Part shown: piece by piece, positions 50,981 through 61,654 of the stretch
Numbering within the stretch: the stretch's first letter is position 1
How the letters are laid out: the number at the start of each line of letters is the position of its first letter
Notes under the pieces: generated by a model
The model's input: the letters and a program-made list of their open reading frames with translations, nothing else
Told to the model about the DNA's origin: nothing
The model's database searches: none
Program-made: the position numbers and the translations under genes
Origin: D2472 sp964275585
Lineage (GTDB): Bacteria > Pseudomonadota > Gammaproteobacteria > Magnimaribacterales > D2472
Direction of reading: 5' to 3'
Assembly: GCA_964275585.1 (NCBI GenBank)
Contig: CAXYCJ010000014.1
Span: 25,314-89,313, forward strand
Length of the DNA stretch: 64,000 bases

Positions 50981-51595
50981 ATGAAAACAATCAATTCAGG
51001 CTTAGTCCCCATGGTCGTTGAGCAGACTCCAAGAGGAGAGCGTGCATTCGATATCTACTCTCGTCTACTAAAGGAGAGAATTATTTTTCTATCCGGACCA
51101 ATTGATGACTACATTTCCAATTTGGTGGTTGCACAGCTCTTATTCTTAGAATCAGAAAACCCAGAAAAAGATATTAGTATTTATATTAATTCCCCGGGTG
51201 GAGTTATTTCTTCAGGCTTGGCTATCTATGACACAATGCAATTTATTGCCCCAGAAGTTTCCACGCTTTGCATAGGTCAAGCAGCTAGCATGGGGTCACT
51301 TCTTCTTGCTGGCGGATCTAAAGGCAAAAGATTCGCCCTAACAAATTCTCGCATCATGATCCATCAGCCTCTAGGCGGTTTTCAGGGGCAGGCATCTGAC
51401 TTTGAAATTCATGCAAAAGAGATGTTATTAGTAAAGAAAAAGGTTAACGAGATTTTAGCCAAGCACACTGAGAAGAGTGTTAAGAAAGTTGAACAAGATA
51501 CGGATAGGGATAATTTCTTGAATGCAAAAGAGGCTATGGCTTATGGCATAATTGATCAAATACTAGAGAGTAGACCTAAGGCTAATGGAAAATAA
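50981..51595 (+). CDS. clpP: ATP-dependent Clp protease proteolytic subunit
   Basis: 204 residues with catalytic S103 (GQAASMGSLLLAGG), H128 (MIHQPLGGFQGQASD) and an Asp in ERDRDNF-like context (QDTDRDNFLNAKEA). ClpP forms the double-ring protease chamber used with ClpX. It begins 3 bp after tig and overlaps clpX by 11 bp. Confidence 0.97.
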   Translation: MKTINSGLVPMVVEQTPRGERAFDIYSRLLKERIIFLSGPIDDYISNLVVAQLLFLESENPEKDISIYINSPGGVISSGLAIYDTMQFIAPEVSTLCIGQAASMGSLLLAGGSKGKRFALTNSRIMIHQPLGGFQGQASDFEIHAKEMLLVKKKVNEILAKHTEKSVKKVEQDTDRDNFLNAKEAMAYGIIDQILESRPKANGK

Positions 51596-52832
51596 AGATA
51601 ACAATAAACTTAAATGTACTTTTTGTGGCAAAGGTCAGGAAGATGTCCGTAAACTTATAGCTGGTCCAAGTGTTTATATTTGCGATGAGTGCGTTGATCT
51701 TTGTAATGACATCATTGAAGAAGAGGTTAAAGAGGATGAGGTTGAGGTATTGGAGCTATTGCCTTCACCATTAGAAATTTTTAATCAACTTGATGAATAC
51801 GTTATTGGTCAAGAGAAGGCAAAAAAGATACTGTCGGTTGCGGTTTACAATCATTATAAACGCCTTAGATCTAATTCAAAAAAAGATGACATTGAGTTAC
51901 AAAAAAGTAATGTATTACTGCTTGGTCCAACTGGCAGTGGTAAAACATTACTAGCACAAACCCTTGCTAGAGTCCTCAATGTTCCATTTACCATAGCTGA
52001 TGCAACAACCCTAACTGAAGCAGGCTATGTTGGAGAGGATGTAGAAAATATTATTCAAAAACTTTTACAAAAATGTGACTATGATCCAGACAAAGCAGCC
52101 TTAGGTATAGTCTATATTGATGAGATTGATAAGATTGCTCGAAAATCAGACAACCCATCAATTACTCGAGACGTTTCTGGAGAAGGTGTTCAACAAGCAT
52201 TGCTAAAATTAATTGAAGGAACTGTCGCTTCCATTCCTCCCGCGGGTGGGCGAAAGCATCCTCAACAGGAGTTTATTCAAATAGATACCTCAAATATCTT
52301 ATTTATATGTGGTGGGGCATTTTCTGGGATTAACGAAGTTATAAAGAATCGTACTGACAAATCTGGAATAGGGTTTGGAGCAGTTGTTAAAGATACTCAA
52401 GCTTCAGTTGCATCAATTGTAGAATCCTTGGAGCCCGAAGATCTCGTCAAATATGGATTAATTCCTGAATTTGTTGGTAGACTTCCAGTGATATCTAACC
52501 TTCATGAATTAGATGAAGAGGCTCTTGTAAGAATTCTTCAGGAACCAAAAAATGCACTTGTAAATCAATATAAATATTTGTTTAACATTGATGAGGTTGA
52601 ATTAGATTTTAGGACAGAGGCTTTGGTTGAAATAGCAAAAAAAGCCTTGAAAAGAAAAACAGGTGCGAGAGGTTTACGATCCATAATGGAGGAACTCTTG
52701 ATGGATACTATGTTTGAGCTCCCTAGCATTGATCTTGAAAAAGTTATTGTCGATGAAAATGCTGTCATCCACTCAACCGATCCAATTAAAGTATATAAAT
52801 CCTCTAGGAAAAAAACTTCAACAGCTGGTTGA
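51585..52832 (+). CDS. clpX: ATP-dependent Clp protease ATP-binding subunit ClpX
   Basis: 415 residues with an N-terminal C4 zinc domain (CTFCGKGQ...CDECVDLC), Walker A LLGPTGSGKTL, Walker B VYIDEIDKI, and the sensor and C-terminal small domain (LKRKTGARGLRSIMEE). ClpX unfolds substrates and feeds them to ClpP. It overlaps clpP by 11 bp. Confidence 0.97.
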   Translation: MENKDNNKLKCTFCGKGQEDVRKLIAGPSVYICDECVDLCNDIIEEEVKEDEVEVLELLPSPLEIFNQLDEYVIGQEKAKKILSVAVYNHYKRLRSNSKKDDIELQKSNVLLLGPTGSGKTLLAQTLARVLNVPFTIADATTLTEAGYVGEDVENIIQKLLQKCDYDPDKAALGIVYIDEIDKIARKSDNPSITRDVSGEGVQQALLKLIEGTVASIPPAGGRKHPQQEFIQIDTSNILFICGGAFSGINEVIKNRTDKSGIGFGAVVKDTQASVASIVESLEPEDLVKYGLIPEFVGRLPVISNLHELDEEALVRILQEPKNALVNQYKYLFNIDEVELDFRTEALVEIAKKALKRKTGARGLRSIMEELLMDTMFELPSIDLEKVIVDENAVIHSTDPIKVYKSSRKKTSTAG

Positions 52833-52862
52833 ATTTCAATAATTCTCCCTCATTATATTTAT

Positions 52863-55274
52863 ATGGCTAGTATAAAATATGATCTTCCTTTAATTCCTCT
52901 TCGCGACGTCGTTGTTTTCCCTGGTGTGGTTTCAACGCTCTTCGTAGGTAGAAATAAATCTATTAACGCTTTGAACGCTGCCATGGCAGGTGAGAAAAAA
53001 GTTATTCTTGTTGCTCAAAAAGATGGTGCGCTTGATTCTCCAATGTACGAAGATCTTTTTAAGGTAGCAACCATCGCTAACATACTGCAGCTAATTAAAC
53101 TTCCCGATGGAACTGTAAAAGTTCTAGTTGAGGGCTCTCATAGAGCTCAAATGGAATCTCTCGAATCAGACAAAGAGTTCTCCAAGGTAAGAGTTAGCCT
53201 GATTGCAGATTCAAAAATTAATTTAAAAGATGGTGATAATCTATCAAAATTTATCAAAGCTAAGTTCCATGATTTTATCAATGTCACAAAAAAAATTGCA
53301 CCAGAAGTTTTAGCTTCCATAGATGCCCTGGATGATCTATCGAGAATTATTGATTCCATTGCTGGCCATTTGCCTATGGAGATTAAACAAAAACAAGAAA
53401 TTTTAGAGACCTCAGATTTTCAGTTAAGAGCAGAAATACTAATTGCTTTCATAGAATCTCATTTAGATGTAATGGATATAGATAAAAAAATTCGCAATAG
53501 GGTTAAAGGGCAGATGGAAAAGTCTCAAAGAGAATATTATCTTAACGAGCAAATCAAGGCTGCACAAAAAGAGTTAGGTGATATTGGTGAAGAGGGCGAT
53601 GAAATGTCTCAATTAGAAGATGATATTAAAAAATCTGGAATGTCTAAAGAAGCATTAAAAAAAGCTAATAATGAATTTACAAAATTTAAACAGATGTCTC
53701 CCATGTCAGCTGAGGCATCAGTAGTTAGATCATACTTAGATTGGCTAACTGCAATCCCATGGAAAAAGCGTAGCAAGGTTAAGTCTAATCTTAAGTCAGC
53801 AAGCGATATTTTAAATGAAGATCATTTTGGTTTAGATGAGGTCAAAGAAAGGATTCTTGAATATCTTGCAGTTCAACAAAGAGTAAAAAAACTTAAGGCT
53901 CCTGTCTTATGTTTAGTTGGTCCTCCTGGCGTTGGTAAAACATCTTTAGGACAATCTATTGCTAGAGCTACAAATAGAGAATTTGCACGCATGTCTTTGG
54001 GTGGGGTAAGGGATGAGGCCGAGATTAGAGGGCATCGTCGAACTTACATTGGCTCAATGCCAGGCAAAATCATTCAAAAGCTTTCTAAAGTAGAAGTTAA
54101 AAATCCTTTGTTTTTGTTGGATGAGATTGATAAAATGGGCATGGATCATCGAGGTGACCCTGCCTCTGCATTGCTTGAGGTCTTAGATCCAGAACAAAAT
54201 AATACTTTCTCAGATCACTATTTAGAAGTTGACTTTGATTTGTCTGAAGTAATGTTTGTGTGCACAGCAAATAGCTTAAATATTCCTGGACCCCTTTTAG
54301 ATCGTATGGAGATTATTAGGCTCCCGGGATATATCGAGGATGAGAAATTAAATATTGCAAAGCAATATTTAGTGCCAAAGCAACTTGAAAGAAATGGTTT
54401 GGATGTAAAAGAAGTTAAGCTTAGCGATAACTCGATCCTAGACATCGTTAGGTATTATACGAGAGAGGCAGGGGTAAGAGGGCTTGAACGTCAGATTGCT
54501 AAGATATTCAGAAAATCTGTTAAAGAACGCGTGCTTGCTGGTCGTAAGGAATTAAAAACTTCGATTAATATCACTCCTAAAAACTTAGAAAAATATTGTG
54601 GTGTTCCTAAGTTTAAATTTGGAGAAGCTGACATTGAAGATATTGTTGGTAAAGTTTCTGGATTAGCCTGGACAGAAGTAGGTGGAGAACTTTTAACAAT
54701 TGAATCATCATATGTTCCAGGAAAAGGACGCGTTATTAAAACAGGCTCTCTGGGTGACGTTATGCAAGAATCAATTCAGGCAGCATTGACCGTAGTTAGA
54801 TCAAGATCAGATAAGCTAGGCATTCCTGCTAACTTTTATGAAAAATTTGATGTTCATATTCATGTTCCCGACGGCGCAACCCCCAAAGATGGTCCTAGCG
54901 CTGGTGTAGGAATGTGTACTGCATTAATTTCAGTTTTTACAGGAATACCAGTGAGGTCAGATACTGCAATGACTGGCGAAATAACCCTTCATGGTCAAGT
55001 AACAAAAATTGGAGGCTTAAAAGAAAAACTTTTAGCAGCAAAGCGAGGAGGCATAAAGCGAGTTATTATTCCAGAGGATAATGCGGCTGATCTTCGTGAA
55101 ATCCCGTCACAAATTACACATGCGCTTGAAATTATTCCTGTTCGATGGGTTGATGATGTTATTGCTCATGCTCTAACTGCAGAGCCAAAACCGATTAAGA
55201 AAAGACAGACTTCCAAAAATATTACAAAATCTAAAACTCCTAGCACTCGATCAAGTTCTAGAAAGCCCCATTAG
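52863..55274 (+). CDS. lon: Lon protease
   Basis: 803 residues: N-terminal LON domain starting PLIPLRDVVVFPG, an AAA+ domain with LVGPPGVGKTSLGQS, and a protease domain with the catalytic Ser in DGPSAGVGM and Lys in KEKLLAAKRGG. The C-terminal tail is basic and Ser/Lys rich. Lon degrades misfolded and regulatory proteins. It lies 30 bp after clpX and 80 bp before hup. Confidence 0.97.
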   Translation: MASIKYDLPLIPLRDVVVFPGVVSTLFVGRNKSINALNAAMAGEKKVILVAQKDGALDSPMYEDLFKVATIANILQLIKLPDGTVKVLVEGSHRAQMESLESDKEFSKVRVSLIADSKINLKDGDNLSKFIKAKFHDFINVTKKIAPEVLASIDALDDLSRIIDSIAGHLPMEIKQKQEILETSDFQLRAEILIAFIESHLDVMDIDKKIRNRVKGQMEKSQREYYLNEQIKAAQKELGDIGEEGDEMSQLEDDIKKSGMSKEALKKANNEFTKFKQMSPMSAEASVVRSYLDWLTAIPWKKRSKVKSNLKSASDILNEDHFGLDEVKERILEYLAVQQRVKKLKAPVLCLVGPPGVGKTSLGQSIARATNREFARMSLGGVRDEAEIRGHRRTYIGSMPGKIIQKLSKVEVKNPLFLLDEIDKMGMDHRGDPASALLEVLDPEQNNTFSDHYLEVDFDLSEVMFVCTANSLNIPGPLLDRMEIIRLPGYIEDEKLNIAKQYLVPKQLERNGLDVKEVKLSDNSILDIVRYYTREAGVRGLERQIAKIFRKSVKERVLAGRKELKTSINITPKNLEKYCGVPKFKFGEADIEDIVGKVSGLAWTEVGGELLTIESSYVPGKGRVIKTGSLGDVMQESIQAALTVVRSRSDKLGIPANFYEKFDVHIHVPDGATPKDGPSAGVGMCTALISVFTGIPVRSDTAMTGEITLHGQVTKIGGLKEKLLAAKRGGIKRVIIPEDNAADLREIPSQITHALEIIPVRWVDDVIAHALTAEPKPIKKRQTSKNITKSKTPSTRSSSRKPH

Positions 55275-55354
55275 AATAGCTTTTAAAGCTTGACATTTTG
55301 TCTGCTATGGCTTTTCATAGGCTTAGGTATAAAAACAAACCAGAGGAGAATTAA

Positions 55355-55633
55355 ATGAATAAATCAGACTTAGTCGACGCAGTTGCTTCATCAACAGATA
55401 TGACCAAAGCTTCAGCAGGAAGAGCTGTTGATGCGGTTTTAGATTCTATTGGCGATGCTTTAGGTAAACAAGATACAGTTTCACTTGTAGGTTTTGGAAC
55501 TTTCTCAGTAAGACATAGAGCTGCTAGAGAAGGAAGAAACCCACAAACAGGTGCTTCAATGCATATTGCTGCATCAAAAGTTCCAGGCTTTAAAGCTGGT
55601 AAAGGCCTAAAAGATAAAGTTAAAAATTCTTAA
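55355..55633 (+). CDS. hupB: HU-family DNA-binding protein
   Basis: 92 residues: MNKSDLVDAVA, VGFGTFSVRHRAAREGRNPQTG (the DNA-binding arm region) and a conserved C-terminal VPGFKAGKGLKDKV. HU compacts and bends DNA. It follows lon as hupB does in E. coli, has a strong AGAGGAG ribosome site and is ended by a terminator. Confidence 0.96.
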   Translation: MNKSDLVDAVASSTDMTKASAGRAVDAVLDSIGDALGKQDTVSLVGFGTFSVRHRAAREGRNPQTGASMHIAASKVPGFKAGKGLKDKVKNS

Positions 55634-55659
55634 TTAACTTTAGATTTTAAAGTCTTAAA

Positions 55660-55687
55660 AAAAAGGGTGCATAAGCACCCTTTTTTT
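55660..55687 (+). terminator. Rho-independent terminator after hup
   Basis: Stem AGGGTGC/GCACCCT (55664-55681) with a 4-base loop and a following T7 run. The same stem sequence is used by the terminator after the first TonB receptor. Confidence 0.9.
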
Positions 55688-55724
55688 ATGTATCATTGTT
55701 AGCTTTTAAAAGGGTGAATTATTT

Positions 55725-57587
55725 ATGTTAGAGTCACTTCGCAATTTTCTGTCTGGTAAAAGAGTAATAGTAATAGCTATTCTTCTTGCCATACCTTTTG
55801 TATTTTTTGGTTCCACCTCATTTGGTACTAGCTTTAATAGCTTTGGAACTGTTAATGGAGAACCAGTCTTAGAAAGGGATGTGAACCTTGCAACTAGGCA
55901 AGTGAGCCAAAGACTTCAATCAATTTATGGTGAGGAATTCTCGCTTGATGACCTAGAAGAGGGGGTCTCAATTGGCTTAATTAAAGACGCAATTATTAGC
56001 GACAAACTTTTATTATCGGAAGTGAAAAACTTGGGTTTACTGGTGTCTGAAAAAAAAGCAAAAGAAGAAATTATGAGCCAGGACATATTTCAGGGTGAGC
56101 AAGGTTTTGACCGAACTCTTTTTGAATCAACCGTTAGATCTGGAGGATTTTCCCCAGAAGAGTATATTGAAATAATTCAGGACAACACCTCTCAATATAC
56201 CCTACGTTTGGCAATGGGGGCAGCAGCATTCCCTATTGAAAAAGATATTCTATCTCTTGCCTCACTGTTAGAAACTAGCAGAGACATTAATTTTATAAAA
56301 GTTGATAAGAGCGAACTTATTGATTCCCAAGCAGCTTCTTTAACAGAGGGGCAAGAATTCTATGAGGCGAATCCTGTGCTTTTTCTTTCACAAGAGCAAA
56401 GGGATTTTTCATACATTATTTTAACCTTTGATGCATACAAGCAAAATGTTGACGTCCCAGAAAATTTTATTGAAGATTCTTATGCAGATTATTTAGAAGA
56501 AGCAGAACAGCAAATTCAAAATAGAATCTCTCATTTAATGATTGAAAAATCTAATTTTAATAGTTCTGACGAAGCGAGAGAATTGATTCAAAAGACACTT
56601 GTAGATATTAATAGTGGGGTCATTTCTTTTAATGATGCGGTTACAGAATTTAGTGATGATTTAGCATCTAAGGATTTTTTTGGTGACCTAGGCCTCTCTG
56701 CGGGCGATGCATTTCCTGAGGAATTTGAGAACGCTATCTTAAAAATGCAGTTAAATGAATTGAGTAATATTATTGAGCTAGAAGATTCATTTCATATTTT
56801 AAAGCTTACTGAAACTCTCAAACCAGAAATTAAAACCAAAGCATCAATGGAAAAGCAACTGCTTGATGAGTTAATAGATGCAGAAGCTCTTGCATTAATG
56901 CAAGATGATTTCTTAGCATTGGAATCAATGGTTTTGGATGGCGTCACTCTAAAAACCTTAAGCGATAACGCAAACCAACCTATTTTAATTACTGGTTTAA
57001 AGAGCATTGATAATGTCTCTTTGCAGGGCTTTATCGATTACTCGCCATTAGACTTATTTAATAATAGTATTACGCCAAATCAAATCGAGATTTTTGAGAG
57101 CAGTGATAGTTATGCATTTGTAATGATGACACAAAAATTAGACCCAGCTGTGCAGCCCTTTGTTGATGTTGCCGAGCTTTCAATTCAAGAGGTAAGAGTA
57201 CAAAAGGCAGATCAGCTCCTAGAAGAATTCTCAAGTGGCGCAGAGGCAATTATCTTGGGCTCTAAAGTATTGCCTGATTTAAAAGGCTTAACTCAAGAAG
57301 AGTTCAAGTCTGTGAAGAGATTCTCTTCATTGCTTCCATCTGAAGTTATTAATCTTATTTTTGAATCCCCCATTGGTGACGTTCAAAGTAGTATTGCTTT
57401 TAATGGAGATCATTATTGGGCAATATCTTTAAATGAAACAGTTCCAACGAAAGAAGCTTTAGGAGATTCTCTTGAGCAGTACAGAGTTTTTTATAATGAG
57501 TCTATTGAGAGACAGTATTCAGGCTTCATTGATAACAATATAAAGAAGAACCAAAACGTTCGTTTGGAAAATTTTAACGCAAATTAA
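55725..57587 (+). CDS. ppiD: Periplasmic folding chaperone/peptidyl-prolyl isomerase PpiD
   Basis: 620 residues: an N-terminal membrane helix (VIVIAILLAIPFVFF), a SurA-like N-terminal domain (FGTVNGEPVLERDV), and a parvulin-like domain around residues 260-365 (ISHLMIEKSNF...). The following helical region is as in PpiD. It helps fold proteins leaving the Sec channel. It follows hup as in E. coli and converges on fabI with a 4-bp overlap. Confidence 0.92.
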   Translation: MLESLRNFLSGKRVIVIAILLAIPFVFFGSTSFGTSFNSFGTVNGEPVLERDVNLATRQVSQRLQSIYGEEFSLDDLEEGVSIGLIKDAIISDKLLLSEVKNLGLLVSEKKAKEEIMSQDIFQGEQGFDRTLFESTVRSGGFSPEEYIEIIQDNTSQYTLRLAMGAAAFPIEKDILSLASLLETSRDINFIKVDKSELIDSQAASLTEGQEFYEANPVLFLSQEQRDFSYIILTFDAYKQNVDVPENFIEDSYADYLEEAEQQIQNRISHLMIEKSNFNSSDEARELIQKTLVDINSGVISFNDAVTEFSDDLASKDFFGDLGLSAGDAFPEEFENAILKMQLNELSNIIELEDSFHILKLTETLKPEIKTKASMEKQLLDELIDAEALALMQDDFLALESMVLDGVTLKTLSDNANQPILITGLKSIDNVSLQGFIDYSPLDLFNNSITPNQIEIFESSDSYAFVMMTQKLDPAVQPFVDVAELSIQEVRVQKADQLLEEFSSGAEAIILGSKVLPDLKGLTQEEFKSVKRFSSLLPSEVINLIFESPIGDVQSSIAFNGDHYWAISLNETVPTKEALGDSLEQYRVFYNESIERQYSGFIDNNIKKNQNVRLENFNAN

Positions 57588-58369
57588 TCTTCATATTCTT
57601 CAGTAGACATGGCGGCGGTGTTAAAACCTCCATCTACATAAGTAATCTCACCAGTTACTCCGCTGGCTAGATCGGAGCATAAGAATGCTGCCACATTTCC
57701 AACTTCAAGTGTTGTGACGGCTCTTCTTAATGGAGCCCTATTAGCATAGTTGGTTAGCATCTTTCGAAAATTCTTCACTCCAGATGCAGCCAATGTTTTG
57801 ATTGGCCCTGCCGAAATAGCATTTACCCTGATTCCATCTGGCCCCATCGCCGCAGCTAGAAATCTTGTATTTGCCTCTAAGCTTGCCTTAGCAAGACCCA
57901 TTACATTGTAGTTAGGCAAAGATTGAACTGATCCAAGGTAGGTGAGCGTTAGAAGTGCAGAATTTTTATTGAGCATTGGCTTTGCTCCTTTTGCCATAGC
58001 AGTAAAGCTATAAGAGCTTATATCGTGAGCTATTTTAAAGCCTTCTCTGGTAGCAACATCCACAAAGTTTCCCTCAAGCTCATTAGCAGGCGCGTAACCT
58101 ATAGAATGAACAAACCCATCAAAGCTTTGCCAGTGCATGGATAATTTTTTATACATATCTTCAATACTTTGATCAGATGCAACATCGCATTCAAATAGGA
58201 GCTCAGAATTTAGCTCTGAGGCAATCTTCTCTACATTTCGCTTAAGTCTTTCACTTTGATATGTAAATGCAAGCTCTGCTCCTTGAGCATGCATTGCTCT
58301 AGCAATACCTGCAGCTATGGAGTGTTTATTTGCCAGCCCCGCAATTAAAATCTTTTTATTTTGTAACAT
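57584..58369 (-). CDS. fabI: Enoyl-[acyl-carrier-protein] reductase (NADH)
   Basis: 261 residues of the SDR-type FabI family: LIAGLANKHSIAAGIARAM binds NADH, with Y144 (LTYLGS) and the Y154-x6-K161 pair (YNVMGLAK) as catalytic residues. The sequence HSIGYAP is the region that holds the triclosan contact. It carries out the last reduction of each fatty acid elongation round. With FabY in this window it covers two steps of the pathway. Confidence 0.96.
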   Translation of the reverse strand: MLQNKKILIAGLANKHSIAAGIARAMHAQGAELAFTYQSERLKRNVEKIASELNSELLFECDVASDQSIEDMYKKLSMHWQSFDGFVHSIGYAPANELEGNFVDVATREGFKIAHDISSYSFTAMAKGAKPMLNKNSALLTLTYLGSVQSLPNYNVMGLAKASLEANTRFLAAAMGPDGIRVNAISAGPIKTLAASGVKNFRKMLTNYANRAPLRRAVTTLEVGNVAAFLCSDLASGVTGEITYVDGGFNTAAMSTEEYED

Positions 58370-58643
58370 AGATAAATTCTTTGTTTAATTGTTTAAATTA
58401 CATTATAGGACTAAATAGTATCTTTATAACAAACAGAACATAATCTTCACTATTTAGTAGGATATTTTTATCGGTATAAAATATTTTGCACTTCCAAAAA
58501 ATCTCGCTTTATACATTTAATTACAAAAGAAGAAAAGAACCTCAAGAGCCTTGTGTCTTTCAAGGAAACATATCATAATCTACCAACAGCTACTCTTGTG
58601 CATGCATATGTGTGGCTAATTTTAAACTTAGGAGTATTTTGAA

Positions 58644-61634
58644 ATGATTGATTTAAATAAATATTTATTCAGTGCTTTTGCAATTATCTCACTTTCAGTT
58701 CCCTTGGCTTTTGCTCAGGATTCTGATACAGATGTTGAAGAAGTTATTGTAACCGGTTCAAGGATTATTGATCCAAATGTTATTAGTTCCTCGCAAATTG
58801 CAGTTGTTGATGGGCAGGACATAATTGATGCTGGTATAACTAGAGTTGAGGACTTCTTAAATGATATGCCTCAAGTCTCACCAGGCCAATCCATTACTAA
58901 CTCTAATGGTTCTAATGGTACAGCTACAGTTAACCTTAGAAACTTAGGTTGCGCTAGAACATTGGTTCTTCTTAACGGAAGAAGAATGGTTCCCGGCACT
59001 ACTGGCGGCGGAAGTTGTGCGGATTTAAACACTATTCCAACTCTTCTTTTAAAGAAGGTTGAAGTATTAACTGGTGGAGCATCTTCAGTTTACGGTTCTG
59101 ATGCTGTTGCTGGTGTTGTTAACTTTGTATTAGATGATGAATTTGTAGGTTTTAAAGCTGCATACTCCCATGGCTTCTACAATCATGAAAATGACAATGG
59201 AACGTTACAAACGCTGCAAAAAAGCTACGGTTATGCTAATGCACCAAGCGATGTTCAAACTGGTGACACTGGTAAATTCTCTATGGCATTCGGTGGAGAC
59301 ATCGATGATGGCAAAGGTCATGTATCAGCTTTCTTTGAGCATACAGATACAAAACCAATGCTTCAGGGTGAATTCGATATTAGTGCATGTGCACTAAGTG
59401 GTGGCATAGGAAGATGTGGTGGTTCATCTACCATTCCTCCAGGACGCTGGGCTGATTTCGGTGGATATGGGGCTGCTGGTTTCACTAATATTGACCCTTC
59501 AGTTACTCGTTTAGACCTTAAAGTTGAAGGAAATAACTTTGTTCCTAGAGCTGGCCAAACATATAACTACAACCCAACAAATTTCTTCCAAAGACCTGAT
59601 GATAGAATTAACATGGGATTCTTCGGGAAGTATGAAATTACAGATAATGCAGAAGTTTACTTAGATTTCACATCTATGAAGTCTGAATCAAATGCTCAGA
59701 TCGCTTACTCAGGAACTTTTGGTAATATTACACACTTGCCGTGTTACAACGGATTGCTATCTGCTCAACAATATAAAGTTGCATGTAGTGATTGGACAGG
59801 AATGGGCGGATCTCATGCACCTAATTTTGCAAATGGAGCAGCAGCTCTTTCTTACATTAATGGTTTAGATGCAGCTGTAGCTGCTGGAACAATCGTTGAT
59901 TATAGAGCTCCTTTATACTCATTGAAAAGAAATGTTGAGGGTAACCCAAGACAAGGAATTCAAACATATAAGAGTTATAACACTACTTTGGGTTTGAGAG
60001 GCGACATTAACGATGACTGGTCATATGATATTTATTATCAAAATTCAGATGTTAACTATGCTAACGAATACAGAAATGACCTTTCTGTTATAGCTATTAA
60101 CCGTGCGGTTAATGTTGTTAACGTTGCAGGAGTTGCAACTTGTGTTGCTAAGCTTCAAGGCATCGACGCTAACTGTGTTCCATACAACCTTTTCCAAGGC
60201 GGTTTGGCTGGTGATGCGGGTATTCAAGGTGTTTTAGATGGCGGTCAAACTGCTCAAGACTACCTTGCTAAATCTACATTTATTAATGGTGACGGAAAGC
60301 AAAAAATTCTTTCTGGATACGTTGCTGGTGATACAGGATTTACTATACCAGGTGCTCCTAGCTCAGTTTCATTGGTAGTTGGTTTTGAAACTAAAGAATT
60401 TGCAGCTGATTTCAGACCTGATACTGCAACAAAAATGGGTGATAGATCTGGTTCTGGTGGAGCTACATTACCTATCGGTGGTATGTACGATGTAGACGAA
60501 TTCTTCATGGAAGTAGGTATTCCAGTTACAAGCGATCTCAGTATTGATGCTGGTTTCCGTTCAGCTGAATACTCTACTGGTTCTGAAACTGACTCTACTA
60601 AGATTGGTGCTTACTGGTCTGTAAACGAAAATTTCTCTTTAAGAGCATCTTTCCAAACAGCTCAGCGTCATGCAAGTATCTCAGAGCTATATTCAGCAGT
60701 AAGTGATGGTCTAGTTGATCTTGATAACGATCCTTGTTCAATTCAGCAAAATGGATCTGCAGCTACAGCCACACAAGCACAATGTGCTAAAACTGGCCTA
60801 GCAGCAAGTCTTTACAACACAGACCTAAACTCACCTGCAGATCAGTACAATGTCAAAGGTGGTGGAAATCCATTAGTTGCTCCTGAAGAATCAGAGTCAG
60901 TAACTATCGGTGCAGTTATTACCCCAGAATCAATTCCTGGCTTAACACTAACTATCGATTATTTTGATATTACTGTTGAAGATGGAATCGGTACTGTAAG
61001 TGCTAAAACTGCATTGGATAAATGTATTTCAACAGGCACAGCTCAATACTGTGGCCTTATTAACAGAATGCCTGGAACAGGTTCATTGTGGCTATCTGGC
61101 GGATATATCTCACAGCAGCTTACCAACATTGGTGAAGAGACAACAAGTGGTGTTGATGTAATTTTTGATTACGACATGGACACTGCTTATGGCCCTCTTA
61201 ATATTGCAGGCGTAACAACAATGCTTGATACAGCTGATATCATCGAAATTCCTGGATCAGCTGCAATTAGTTGTGCTGGTAATTGGGGTGGTTCATGTGG
61301 AAAGAACCCACAGCCTGAAGTTTCTGGTAAATATAAAGCTACTCTTACTACTGATTGGGATACTGACGTATCACTTGGTTTAAGATACCTTGGCGAAACA
61401 ACAGATCTTAATTCAAATAAAATTGACTTTGATGCTAGAACTTATATTGATGTTTCTGCTAAATATGCAGCTACTGAGAACTTAATGGTGACATTTGGTA
61501 TTAATAACTTATTTGACGATGAGCCTGGTTACACATCTGATGCTGGAACAGCACCAGGTAACGGTAACACTTTCCCGGGTTACTTTGATGCCTTTGGTCA
61601 ATACATCTTCTTAAATGTGACACTTCAATACTAA
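58644..61634 (+). CDS. TonB-dependent receptor
   Basis: 996 residues with a signal peptide ending AFAQD. A TonB-box-like VEEVIVTGSRI is followed by the plug domain (DAGITRVEDFLNDMP, GGASSVYGSDAVAGVVNFVL) and a long 22-stranded barrel ending in LNVTLQY with a C-terminal aromatic. There are several cysteine pairs in extracellular-type loops. These outer-membrane receptors import large substrates with TonB energy; the ligand here is unknown. Overlapping families in SAR86 are thought to take up lipids or carbohydrates (inference). Confidence 0.95.
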   Translation: MIDLNKYLFSAFAIISLSVPLAFAQDSDTDVEEVIVTGSRIIDPNVISSSQIAVVDGQDIIDAGITRVEDFLNDMPQVSPGQSITNSNGSNGTATVNLRNLGCARTLVLLNGRRMVPGTTGGGSCADLNTIPTLLLKKVEVLTGGASSVYGSDAVAGVVNFVLDDEFVGFKAAYSHGFYNHENDNGTLQTLQKSYGYANAPSDVQTGDTGKFSMAFGGDIDDGKGHVSAFFEHTDTKPMLQGEFDISACALSGGIGRCGGSSTIPPGRWADFGGYGAAGFTNIDPSVTRLDLKVEGNNFVPRAGQTYNYNPTNFFQRPDDRINMGFFGKYEITDNAEVYLDFTSMKSESNAQIAYSGTFGNITHLPCYNGLLSAQQYKVACSDWTGMGGSHAPNFANGAAALSYINGLDAAVAAGTIVDYRAPLYSLKRNVEGNPRQGIQTYKSYNTTLGLRGDINDDWSYDIYYQNSDVNYANEYRNDLSVIAINRAVNVVNVAGVATCVAKLQGIDANCVPYNLFQGGLAGDAGIQGVLDGGQTAQDYLAKSTFINGDGKQKILSGYVAGDTGFTIPGAPSSVSLVVGFETKEFAADFRPDTATKMGDRSGSGGATLPIGGMYDVDEFFMEVGIPVTSDLSIDAGFRSAEYSTGSETDSTKIGAYWSVNENFSLRASFQTAQRHASISELYSAVSDGLVDLDNDPCSIQQNGSAATATQAQCAKTGLAASLYNTDLNSPADQYNVKGGGNPLVAPEESESVTIGAVITPESIPGLTLTIDYFDITVEDGIGTVSAKTALDKCISTGTAQYCGLINRMPGTGSLWLSGGYISQQLTNIGEETTSGVDVIFDYDMDTAYGPLNIAGVTTMLDTADIIEIPGSAAISCAGNWGGSCGKNPQPEVSGKYKATLTTDWDTDVSLGLRYLGETTDLNSNKIDFDARTYIDVSAKYAATENLMVTFGINNLFDDEPGYTSDAGTAPGNGNTFPGYFDAFGQYIFLNVTLQY

Positions 61635-61654
61635 GAAACCTAAGAATTATAAAA

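Noticed and set aside
58370..58643. Possible gene or riboswitch in the 273-bp gap between fabI and the first receptor
   Set aside because: No open frame with a ribosome site and no convincing conserved fold could be seen; it is probably promoter region for both genes.
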